From a virus, in the IMG/VR virus record IMGVR_UViG_3300021182_000196, positions 1-43,170 of that record: a stretch of 43,170 bases of DNA; one strand, given 5' to 3'. The notes beneath the pieces are model-generated. The model was not told the DNA's origin. It ran no database searches and saw only the letters and a program-made list of their open reading frames with translations. A program made the translations under genes and the position numbers. Below are positions 12,549 to 18,700 of the stretch, one piece after another. Within the stretch, counting starts at the first letter, position 1. Every line of letters starts with the position of its first letter.

Positions 12549-13337
12549 ATGAACTCTCCATTTCCCTGGCCTGGTGGTAAACGCGCGTTGCAGAAAACCC
12601 TGCTCAGCCTGGTTCCTGAGCACAAGATTTACGCGGAGGTCTTTGCCGGATCGGCGAAGCTGCTCTTTGCTAAAGAACCTGCCAATCTGGAAGTAATGAA
12701 CGATCTGAACGGCGACGTAATCAACTTCTTCCGCGTGGCCAAGCATCGCCCGTCGGAACTGGCCGAGCGCTTGCAGTTGGACTGCATCCACGCGGGCCGC
12801 TTCCGTGAGCTGCGTGCTGGCGCGGATACCACCAGTGAGATCGACCGCGCGCTGCGCTTTGCATACCTGGTCTGGTATTCCTTCGGAGCCAAAGGGCAGC
12901 ACTTCGCCAGCAGTTCTGCGAAAAGTCCAAAGGCCAAGCGGCCACTCGGCCGAGTTTGCGATCTGCTGCGGGCAACGGCTAAACGATTGTCTGCGGTGCT
13001 GATCGAGCAGCGAGACTTTGCGGAGATCATCGAGCGTTACGATTCGGCGGAGACATTCTTCTATCTCGATCCGCCGTATGTCGCCTTTCAGCCCAATGGC
13101 CGCTATCAGCCGTTGGCGAAAGAGCGGCGAGTGGAGATGTTCGCGCAGCTCGGCAAAATCAAAGGCCGGTTTCTGATGAGCTTTGATGACCATGCAGAGA
13201 TCCGCGCGTTGGCGCGCAAGCACGGATTCAAGACACGGAAGGTCGGCGTGGTGTATACAATATGCGGAGCGGCCACGCGCAAGACTTCTCCCGAACTGCT
13301 GATTGCCAACTATGCAATCAATGCGGCGGCGGCCTGA
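12549..13337 (+). CDS. DNA adenine methylase (Dam-type, D12 class)
   Basis: A 262-residue N6-adenine DNA methyltransferase. Motif I is Phe-Pro-Trp-Pro-Gly-Gly-Lys at 5-11, the AdoMet site continues with Glu-Val-Phe-Ala-Gly-Ser at 30-35, and catalytic motif IV is Tyr-Leu-Asp-Pro-Pro-Tyr at 172-177. Length and motif order fit the D12 class that includes Dam and T4 Dam. No restriction partner is adjacent, so a protective or regulatory role (shielding phage DNA from host restriction, or methylation-controlled promoters) is more likely than a restriction-modification system. The ribosome site is weak. Specificity, possibly GATC, is not shown by the sequence. Confidence 0.93.
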   Translation: MNSPFPWPGGKRALQKTLLSLVPEHKIYAEVFAGSAKLLFAKEPANLEVMNDLNGDVINFFRVAKHRPSELAERLQLDCIHAGRFRELRAGADTTSEIDRALRFAYLVWYSFGAKGQHFASSSAKSPKAKRPLGRVCDLLRATAKRLSAVLIEQRDFAEIIERYDSAETFFYLDPPYVAFQPNGRYQPLAKERRVEMFAQLGKIKGRFLMSFDDHAEIRALARKHGFKTRKVGVVYTICGAATRKTSPELLIANYAINAAAA

Positions 13338-13568
13338 TTCTCCCCATCCGCCCTCTCTCCGCACCGGCAACTATTCCATCTTTCACGGCTATCGCAGGTG
13401 CTTCGCGGGGCTGCGCCTGTGCGCTTTAATCTCTCTTCAGAACGCAATGCCAATCCACTGAAAAGGAGAGGCAGAGTGCCAGAGCGAGGGGAGGGCGTTG
13501 GCGAGCGAGGCCCGAAAGGCCGATCTATCACCAGCGCCTTAATCTCTCAAAGTTGGTAAGGGAGCGAG

Positions 13569-14009
13569 ATGAAATTCAGCGCGGCGGGGATGGAATTGTT
13601 GAAGCAGTCCGAAGGCTTCCGGGCGAGGGTCTACCTGGACGTGGCCGGGATTCCTACGGTCGGCTACGGCCATCGGCTGATCCATCCTGAATCTTTCCTC
13701 AACGGCGTGGACGAGCCGGAGGCGGCGCATATTCTGGCTTGCGATGTGCGCGAGTCTGAGGAAGATGTAACGCGCCTGGTGAAAGTGCCGCTCACCCAAG
13801 GGCAGTTCGATGCGCTGGTGGACTTCACGTTCAACTTGGGCGTGGGGCAGCTTGCCAATTCCACTCTACTGAAATACCTCAACGCCGGTCGCTACGACGA
13901 CGCGGCGGAGCAGCTCCTGCTCTGGGATCATGTCGGAGCCAAGGAACTGTCTGCATTGAAGGCTCGACGCGAGGCGGAAGTCGCGCTCTGGAAGGGAGGG
14001 TCGCAATGA
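13569..14009 (+). CDS. phage lysozyme (GH24 endolysin)
   Basis: A 146-residue glycoside hydrolase family 24 lysozyme that cuts peptidoglycan glycan strands. Glu15 (Ser-Glu-Gly-Phe), Asp24 (Tyr-Leu-Asp-Val-Ala-Gly) and Thr30 (Ile-Pro-Thr-Val-Gly-Tyr-Gly-His) have exactly the spacing of the T4 lysozyme triad. The Phe-Asp-Ala-Leu-Val-Asp-Phe-Thr-Phe-Asn-Leu-Gly motif near 77-88 is also typical. No signal peptide is visible, so a holin would release it. AAGGGAG precedes the ATG. The 230 bp upstream (13338-13568) hold no convincing gene and may contain the promoter of the rightward late genes. Confidence 0.95.
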   Translation: MKFSAAGMELLKQSEGFRARVYLDVAGIPTVGYGHRLIHPESFLNGVDEPEAAHILACDVRESEEDVTRLVKVPLTQGQFDALVDFTFNLGVGQLANSTLLKYLNAGRYDDAAEQLLLWDHVGAKELSALKARREAEVALWKGGSQ

Positions 14010-14629
14010 CGCTCTCGAACGGTTGGAAGATCGCTCTCTATGTGTTGGTGGTCGCCTTCATGACGATTGGCGCGTGGGCATGGCTCGCGGAGCACGACGC
14101 CCGGTTGAAGGCGGAGACGGCCTCGGCTGCGCAGCAAAAGACTGTGGACGCGGCCAAGGCGGACAGCCAGCAGGTTGCCAGCCAGCTCAAGGTGACGATG
14201 GCCGCGCTGGAGGCAGAGAAAGCCAAGCCAGCCACACCGCAGCAAATCGTTCTCGACGCATCGAAGCTGATTCCGAATTTGCCGCAGCCTATGGTGATTC
14301 AGGACGCGCCCGCGCCGGCAGTGGGAACTGGACCCGCTCAGCCGGGCAGCGCGATCCAGCAGCCGCAGCAGCAGATCGTGATTCCGGCAGCCGACTTCAA
14401 GGCGATTCAAACCGCCGAGATCGGCTGCCAGGAGAATGCGGCCAAGCTGACTGCCTGCACGCTGACGGCGGCGAACACTGCGACTGAACTACAGGCGATA
14501 AGTTCCCAACGGGACGAGTGGAAGATGGCGGCCAAGGGTGGAACGTGGCTGCACCGGACATTGACGGCGGCCAAGTGGATCGGTATCGGCGCGGCGACGG
14601 GGTATGTGGCGGGAAGGGTGACGAAATGA
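14006..14629 (+). CDS. Rz/spanin-like membrane protein of the lysis cassette
   Basis: 207 residues overlapping the lysozyme by ATGA. An N-terminal transmembrane segment (about 9-27, Ala-Leu-Tyr-Val-Leu-Val-Val-Ala-Phe) is followed by a coiled coil (about 30-75), a Pro/Gln-rich stretch, and a C-terminal Gly/Ala segment (Ile-Gly-Ile-Gly-Ala-Ala-Thr-Gly-Tyr-Val-Ala-Gly) that could also enter the membrane. Two Cys flank Ala-Lys-Leu-Thr-Ala near 140-150. Position after an endolysin, one N-terminal anchor and a periplasmic coiled coil fit an inner-membrane spanin. The second hydrophobic end is unusual, so the assignment is moderate. Confidence 0.75.
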   Translation: MTLSNGWKIALYVLVVAFMTIGAWAWLAEHDARLKAETASAAQQKTVDAAKADSQQVASQLKVTMAALEAEKAKPATPQQIVLDASKLIPNLPQPMVIQDAPAPAVGTGPAQPGSAIQQPQQQIVIPAADFKAIQTAEIGCQENAAKLTACTLTAANTATELQAISSQRDEWKMAAKGGTWLHRTLTAAKWIGIGAATGYVAGRVTK

Positions 14630-14814
14630 AGACATTTCTGGCGGTTCTTTTACTTGAAGTTCTCACGACTGGATTTTTCTACCATCGCATTTCCGGCGAT
14701 ACGCAGGATGGCGATATATCTCTCGGAATTCTTTTCTGGTTGATGGTGTGCATCTACGTCTCCCTCGATTTGTTTTGGGTGCTCATTCTTTTATGGCTCA
14801 ACGGCAGATGGTGA
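14626..14814 (+). CDS. small two-helix membrane protein, holin candidate
   Basis: 62 residues starting at ATG 14626, which overlaps the preceding stop as ATGA. Two hydrophobic segments (Leu-Ala-Val-Leu-Leu-Leu-Glu-Val-Leu near 3-15 and Leu-Gly-Ile-Leu-Phe-Trp-Leu-Met-Val near 32-58, the latter long) are separated by an acidic turn. Size, topology and position in the lysis cassette suggest a holin or antiholin. A longer frame from 14518 is inside the preceding gene. Confidence 0.7.
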   Translation: MKTFLAVLLLEVLTTGFFYHRISGDTQDGDISLGILFWLMVCIYVSLDLFWVLILLWLNGRW

Positions 14815-15116
14815 ACGCTGAAGCCAAGGCGGCGGGATTTCTGCGCTCGATGCTGAGTGAGCGCGATGGCACGGTGAGCAATACGCGGGTGTGCGTGGCG
14901 CTCGTAGTCACCTTTTCTCTTGGCTGGGTGACGGCGCTGCTGGTCCGAGTGCATGGGCCTCTCTCCGCGCAGGATGTGGCCACGTTACTGGGGCCGCTGG
15001 GAATGTTTGCAACGGGAATTACGGGCAGCCTGTACGCGATCAACAAGGCCGCTGACGTGCTCAATAACCGGACGGATGCGGGCGCGGAGAGCGCTGCGCA
15101 GCCTCCACAGCAATGA
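14808..15116 (+). CDS. membrane protein, second holin candidate
   Basis: About 102 residues with two clear transmembrane segments, Val-Ala-Leu-Val-Val-Thr-Phe-Ser-Leu-Gly (about 28-46) and Leu-Gly-Pro-Leu-Gly-Met-Phe-Ala-Thr-Gly-Ile (about 61-78), and a short hydrophilic tail. The start is uncertain: ATG 14793, ATG 14808 or GTG 14811. The last would give the GTGA overlap seen elsewhere, and none has a good ribosome site, so coupling to the preceding gene is likely. Two adjacent small membrane proteins after an endolysin are most simply a holin/antiholin pair. Confidence 0.75.
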   Translation: MVNAEAKAAGFLRSMLSERDGTVSNTRVCVALVVTFSLGWVTALLVRVHGPLSAQDVATLLGPLGMFATGITGSLYAINKAADVLNNRTDAGAESAAQPPQQ

Positions 15117-15129
15117 AGGGAGAAACGCG

Positions 15130-15285
15130 ATGCATCATTTTCTTTTGGTTGTAGTTCTGATAACGTTCGCGCTGGTCTTGGGTGTGGTCTTCTCGATCAA
15201 GATCAAGCAGGCTATCGAAGATTTGGAAGCCACCTTCGAAACCCGTCTGCGGGCGCTGGAGACGGCTGTCAAGGCAAAGCTCTGA
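15130..15285 (+). CDS. 51-residue membrane-anchored coiled-coil protein
   Basis: A short gene with AAGGGAG before the ATG at 15130. Residues 3-22 are strongly hydrophobic (Phe-Leu-Leu-Val-Val-Val-Leu-Ile-Thr-Phe), followed by a charged helix (Lys-Gln-Ala-Ile-Glu-Asp-Leu-Glu-Ala) with heptad spacing. It could be a lysis accessory protein or an outer spanin-like partner without lipobox. It is real by ribosome site and composition; its function is unknown. Confidence 0.65.
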   Translation: MHHFLLVVVLITFALVLGVVFSIKIKQAIEDLEATFETRLRALETAVKAKL

Positions 15286-15380
15286 TGTTTTGCTTACGCC
15301 TATTTCGCACTTTTCACAGGCTGCTGAAAACGCAGCATAACCGCGTACTGGGCGGCGTGATGTCCCAGCAAGGAGTTTCA

Positions 15381-15710
15381 ATGCCACTCGTTCCCCTATC
15401 CCCCGGAAACTCTCCGCAGTTTCAAGTCACCCCCTCGCCGGCTGGCGTTGCCACGTTGGCAGCCAACACCTCCTGGATAAGTTCGGACTCGGTGAACTTC
15501 CCGGTTACGATGAACGCGGATGATCCGACCGGCCTGACCGCAACCGTGAACATTCCCGCGACAGAGACCGTGACCGAAAGCGTTACGCTCGCGTGGAGCT
15601 ATACCAACCCTGATGGGGTGGTCGCCAATGCGACGGCCAGCTTCAATTTGGTCAGCGGTGTTGCGGCTGCGGTCGATGTGACCGGTGGCACACTGGCGCA
15701 GATCGTTTAA
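15381..15710 (+). CDS. small Ig-like/beta-sandwich protein
   Basis: 109 residues from ATG 15381, which has AAGGAG six bases upstream; longer frames (15285, 15360) lack such a site. The sequence is rich in Thr, Ala and Val in strand-like alternation with Asn-Pro-Asp-Gly turns, as in bacterial Ig-like domains, and ends Gly-Thr-Leu-Ala-Gln-Ile-Val. No signal peptide. It may be a virion decoration or adhesion module, though its place between lysis and packaging genes is unusual. Confidence 0.65.
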   Translation: MPLVPLSPGNSPQFQVTPSPAGVATLAANTSWISSDSVNFPVTMNADDPTGLTATVNIPATETVTESVTLAWSYTNPDGVVANATASFNLVSGVAAAVDVTGGTLAQIV

Positions 15711-15827
15711 GAACAGGCATCAGGGGTCTGAGGTTAGAGATCGGGCCCCGCAAACGATAACCCCCGCAAAGCGCACGACTCCTCGGATGATCCAAAGGCT
15801 ACGTACCGAGGGGAACTCAACCAACCT

Positions 15828-15861
15828 GCCGCCGCACAGCCCAACCAGGCCGTGCGGCGGC
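15828..15861. other. 10-bp perfect hairpin in the 15711-15877 gap
   Basis: GCCGCCGCAC (15828-15837) and GTGCGGCGGC (15852-15861) form a GC-only stem with a 14-base loop. It is followed by AATCAAAAAA, not by a T-tract on either strand, so it is not a standard terminator. Just upstream CCTCGG/CCGAGG (15781-15811) can also pair. The gap carries a stretch from 15711 resembling the GGGATCAGGG repeats of the left host flank. Possible RNA-processing or attenuation element. Confidence 0.4.
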
Positions 15862-15877
15862 AATCAAAAAAGGAAGC

Positions 15878-16129
15878 ATGATGCGGGTCAGCTTTGACAA
15901 CATGCCGGTGCTGAAATATCACGCCATCCGCGCGCGCATCCGGGCGCAGGCCGACGAGATGCGCTGCACTGGCAATGCCGGATCGGCAACCAGCAACGGC
16001 GTAACCGTCGAGTGGAGCTATGACGAGGCTGAAGAGCGGCTGATCGTTACCTTGGCGAAGCGGCCCTGGTGGGTTGCTGAGAGTTTGATTGCCAGCAGGA
16101 TTCGAGACTTGGTGGAGGCGGTGCAATGA
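15878..16129 (+). CDS. hypothetical small protein
   Basis: 83 residues, first ATG at 15878 (a second follows directly), with AGGA upstream. A basic helix (Ala-Ile-Arg-Ala-Arg-Ile-Arg-Ala-Gln-Ala-Asp-Glu) is followed by strands containing Val-Thr-Val-Glu-Trp-Ser-Tyr and Leu-Ile-Val-Thr-Leu-Ala-Lys-Arg-Pro-Trp-Trp-Val, the latter typical of small phage proteins ending a beta hairpin. It overlaps the next gene by ATGA. No function recognised. Confidence 0.7.
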   Translation: MMRVSFDNMPVLKYHAIRARIRAQADEMRCTGNAGSATSNGVTVEWSYDEAEERLIVTLAKRPWWVAESLIASRIRDLVEAVQ

Positions 16130-16770
16130 AGACAGTTCTCAGTTGTCAGTTATCAGTTCTTAGCCGGTTGAGAGTCGTGCTGCTCTTCGCTGTGATGGGC
16201 TGCTTGGCCAGTTGCGGCGGCGGGGGTGGCATCCCTTGCTTTGCCCAGGGCGCGGTGCGCGCGGCGCTGCCTGTGGCACCTATCGGCACCTTCTACTCAC
16301 CAGAGGCCAACCTTGAGGCGATGGACGTGGCCGCGCTGACTTCCGCGCAGCACGCCATCAACCTGGCGGCCTTCAGCTTGACGGACAAGGCTATTATTGC
16401 CGCGCTGGCGGACCGTGCCCAGCATGGTGTGATTGTGCGGATCTACCTCGACCGGGGCGAGCTGCAGGCCGAGTGCCGGGGCGACGCAACCTGCGCGCGA
16501 TCTCCACTGCATATTTTGATTGGTTTATCGGGAGTGGAAATCCGGGTCAAGCACTCGAAGATTCTGATGCACCTGAAGAGCTATGCGGTGGATGCCGCTC
16601 TGGAGCGAGACGGCTCCGCCAACTTTTCCGAACAAGGCGAGCAGCGGCAGGACAACTCCGCGATCTTCAGCGGCGACCAGATGGCCGTCGGGAGATTTTG
16701 GAGGGAGTTCCAGGGGATGTGGACGCGAGCCGACAATCTGACCGTTGCCCAAGCCGTCGCCGGGCAGTAA
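16126..16770 (+). CDS. PLD-superfamily (Nuc-like) lipoprotein
   Basis: 214 residues. A hydrophobic signal (Arg-Val-Val-Leu-Leu-Phe-Ala-Val-Met-Gly) leads to Leu-Ala-Ser-Cys at 27-30 and a Gly run, a lipobox-like ending. The mature part matches single-motif phospholipase D family nucleases: Ala-Ile-Asn-Leu-Ala-Ala-Phe-Ser-Leu-Thr near 77, His143-Ser-Lys145 of the HxK motif and Gly-Ser-Ala-Asn-Phe-Ser at 163-168. The Asp expected five residues after the Lys is Leu, so activity is uncertain. The first codons are made of the CAGTTnTCAGTT repeat also seen at 25700 and 26170. A secreted, membrane-bound nuclease or lipase in a prophage suggests a cargo role. Confidence 0.75.
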   Translation: MKTVLSCQLSVLSRLRVVLLFAVMGCLASCGGGGGIPCFAQGAVRAALPVAPIGTFYSPEANLEAMDVAALTSAQHAINLAAFSLTDKAIIAALADRAQHGVIVRIYLDRGELQAECRGDATCARSPLHILIGLSGVEIRVKHSKILMHLKSYAVDAALERDGSANFSEQGEQRQDNSAIFSGDQMAVGRFWREFQGMWTRADNLTVAQAVAGQ

Positions 16771-16946
16771 GGCGACGAAAAAGCGAAAACGCATCAGATC
16801 GAACAGAATTGCGTTTTAACGGGTTCGGGGTATTACCCCTCGATGAATTTCCATGAACGGGGTCGACGGCGGCAAAGAATCGCAGGATTGGCCAAAATTT
16901 TGAGCTGGTTTGACCAGCAGAGATCGATTTTGAGGTTGAGAGAGTT
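16771..16946. other. intergenic gap with two short inverted repeats
   Basis: 176 bp without a convincing gene. AAAACGCA (16786-16793) pairs with TGCGTTTT (16810-16817) across a 16-base loop, a weak terminator-like structure ending in T. GGGGTATTACCCC (16827-16839) is a compact palindrome. The gap separates the lysis/cargo block from the packaging and head genes and may hold a promoter, but I see no consensus boxes. Confidence 0.35.
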
Positions 16947-17531
16947 TTGGAAGGGAAAACGGCCACGGTGACGACTTTAGATTTAGGCGGGCATGGAGTA
17001 CCGAGAGCGAGTATCGAGGCCGGGTTTCGGTCGGGCTGGCTCCGGCATATCGGGGTGGCTATCGGCGGGGCAAGCGGGGCGGCGGCTGCGCTGGGCAGCT
17101 ACGAAGTGTTGAAGCAGCAGCCGGAGAGGGCTTTTAACTTGCTTCAGGGCTGGGGCCCGGTTTTTCTTATCTCCATCATTGCGCTCTTTGTGCTGGGCAG
17201 GTATCTGGAAGGTTTGAACTGCACGGTACGCGAGAGCTTCAGTGTGGTGGCAAGCGGTTTGCAATCGAGCGCCGCCGCCGCAGGCCGCACGGCGGATGCC
17301 TTGACCAGGCTGGCCGAGCAGGGTGGACGCCAGGCTGAGCAGGTGGAGCGGTTGGCTATTTATGCCGCGCAGGAATTTCCAGGAGTGTATGAGCGTCTGG
17401 ACCGGCAGGATGATATTTTGCAAGAACTTTTGAGCGGCCAGAAGGGGCTGCATTCAATGTTGAGCAGAGAAAAGGCGGCATTGGAGCGCAAGGACCGAGA
17501 GTTGGAGGAGCGCGATGGAAGCGGAGCTTAG
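16947..17531 (+). CDS. membrane/coiled-coil protein in the Mu gp25 position
   Basis: 194 residues from a TTG at 16947 (a GTG at 16968 is an alternative). Two hydrophobic segments (about 35-50, Gly/Ala-rich, and about 72-90, Val-Phe-Leu-Ile-Ser-Ile-Ile-Ala-Leu) are followed by a long coiled coil to the C-terminus. A membrane plus coiled-coil protein just before the winged-helix and small-terminase genes is where Mu-like phages carry gp25-type proteins (DUF2730); the resemblance is in layout, not in a motif I can name. It overlaps the next gene by 17 bases. Confidence 0.7.
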   Translation: MEGKTATVTTLDLGGHGVPRASIEAGFRSGWLRHIGVAIGGASGAAAALGSYEVLKQQPERAFNLLQGWGPVFLISIIALFVLGRYLEGLNCTVRESFSVVASGLQSSAAAAGRTADALTRLAEQGGRQAEQVERLAIYAAQEFPGVYERLDRQDDILQELLSGQKGLHSMLSREKAALERKDRELEERDGSGA

Positions 17532-17835
17532 GGAGATTCAAGCGCGGCGGCGGCGGGGCATCATTCTCAAGCTCGTGCGCGAGGGACACGAAAACCAGCT
17601 TTCGCGGATGGATGACTTTGAGGTCTGGGTCATCTTGCTCAAGATGGGGCAGACGACGGGCCGCCAGCAGGTGGTTACGCTGCTGCAAGATCTTCAAGTG
17701 CTGGATTACATCGACTTCAAACAGGCGGTGAACGAAGAGACGGGACGTGTGGAACTGAGCCAGATCACGCTCTCTGCCGCAGGTCTGCGCTTTCTGACGC
17801 GGCGCAAGAGCAATGACGACGTGCTCTTCAACTAG
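17515..17835 (+). CDS. winged-helix-like protein in the Mu gp26 position
   Basis: 106 residues, ATG 17515 with GGAGGAG five bases upstream. A basic N-terminal helix (Gln-Ala-Arg-Arg-Arg-Arg-Gly-Ile-Ile-Leu) is followed by Trp-Val-Ile-Leu-Leu-Lys-Met-Gly and a Val-Val-Thr-Leu-Leu-Gln-Asp-Leu recognition-like helix. Then Leu-Asp-Tyr-Ile-Asp-Phe and Val-Glu-Leu-Ser-Gln-Ile-Thr-Leu strands form a wing ending in Ala-Gly-Leu-Arg-Phe-Leu. This is the standard winged-helix pattern of proteins found before the terminase genes in Mu-like phages. Probably DNA-binding, perhaps in packaging. Confidence 0.75.
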   Translation: MEAELREIQARRRRGIILKLVREGHENQLSRMDDFEVWVILLKMGQTTGRQQVVTLLQDLQVLDYIDFKQAVNEETGRVELSQITLSAAGLRFLTRRKSNDDVLFN

Positions 17836-17845
17836 AGGTTGTCTG

Positions 17846-18007
17846 ATGCAGAGTTGCTCACATAAATGGGAAGCGGCGCTGATTTTCGAACGTCCGGGTA
17901 GAAGCTGCCTTCTATGCGGTCGATTTGAGCAGATTACTCGGTGTACTTTCAAACGGCTATTCGGGCGGACTGCTCAGTGGTTTATCAAACGGAAGCTCTT
18001 TGATTGA
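17846..18007 (+). CDS. 53-residue Cys-rich protein
   Basis: ATG at 17846 with AGAGG upstream. Cysteines in Ser-Cys-Ser-His-Lys-Trp-Glu near 3 and Ser-Cys-Leu-Leu-Cys-Gly-Arg near 21-25 suggest a zinc knuckle; the C-terminus is basic and aromatic. It fills the gap between the winged-helix and small-terminase genes. Function unknown. Confidence 0.55.
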   Translation: MQSCSHKWEAALIFERPGRSCLLCGRFEQITRCTFKRLFGRTAQWFIKRKLFD

Positions 18008-18016
18008 TGAGGAAGC

Positions 18017-18700
18017 ATGGCGAAGCCTAGACCAAAAACCGGAGAGCAGCGGAAGACCAAGCAGCCGCTCAAGATCGACCGCCTGCCGCAATCCGCGCAG
18101 GACGCGATCAAGTTGCTCTATGACCGGGGTCGCACCTGGGTGCAGATCGAGGAGCAATCCGCGCGTCCCTATAGCGCCGAGTGGGAAAAGGACGGCGGCG
18201 GCTTCATCGACTGGCCAGCGGTGGACGCGGACGCGCTCGATCTCTTTCCCGGCCTGCGCCTGGCTAAGTCCAGCTTGCAGCGGTGGTTTGATTTGCGCGT
18301 GAGCCAGGTGCGGGCGCAAGTGATGGCCGAGAGCGCCAAGGCGCGGGAGTGGGCTGGAGTCTTCGCCGGCGCGGATCTGCTGAACTCGAATGCCGCCGTC
18401 ATGAACGCCATGCGCGACCAGGTCTTCACGCTGATGCAGCAGGTTGGCCCCGGCGACCAGGCTGCGTTTCTTAAGGGCTTGAATATGCTTTCCTTGACCA
18501 TGAGTCGCCTGCAACGCGTCGATCTGCAAGCGCGGCGGGTTGCGGTAGACGAAAAGAACGTCCAGATCAAGCTCGACCTCATCAAGGACAAGGCTGGCAA
18601 ACTGCTGGGGGCAATGGAAGGCGGCGATGGTAAGCCTCCCGTGGAATTGACCCGCGAGGATCTGCTGGAAAAGGTGAGGGAGATTTATGGCGCGGTCTAA
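18017..18700 (+). CDS. small terminase subunit, DUF3486 (Mu gp27-like)
   Basis: 227 residues. The N-terminus reads Lys-Ile-Asp-Arg-Leu-Pro-Gln-Ser-Ala-Gln-Asp-Ala-Ile (19-31), followed by Thr-Trp-Val-Gln-Ile-Glu-Glu and Ser-Ser-Leu-Gln-Arg-Trp-Phe, a helix-turn-helix typical of DUF3486. That family sits directly before the Mu gp28 large terminase and is taken as its small, DNA-recognising partner. The rest is helical for oligomerisation. It overlaps the large subunit by 14 bases. It should recognise the packaging site, whose place is unknown; the repeats at 326-531 are one candidate. Confidence 0.88.
   Translation: MAKPRPKTGEQRKTKQPLKIDRLPQSAQDAIKLLYDRGRTWVQIEEQSARPYSAEWEKDGGGFIDWPAVDADALDLFPGLRLAKSSLQRWFDLRVSQVRAQVMAESAKAREWAGVFAGADLLNSNAAVMNAMRDQVFTLMQQVGPGDQAAFLKGLNMLSLTMSRLQRVDLQARRVAVDEKNVQIKLDLIKDKAGKLLGAMEGGDGKPPVELTREDLLEKVREIYGAV

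Noticed and set aside
12538-12552. Four-codon mini-frame overlapping the methylase start
   Set aside because: ATG-CTC-GCG-GAA-TGA ends on the methylase ATG, a possible coupling leader, but no ribosome site or conservation can be shown.
13476-13559. 27-residue GTG frame with GGAGAGG upstream, before the lysozyme
   Set aside because: Good ribosome-like site but too short and with no recognisable features; could equally be chance in a purine-rich gap.
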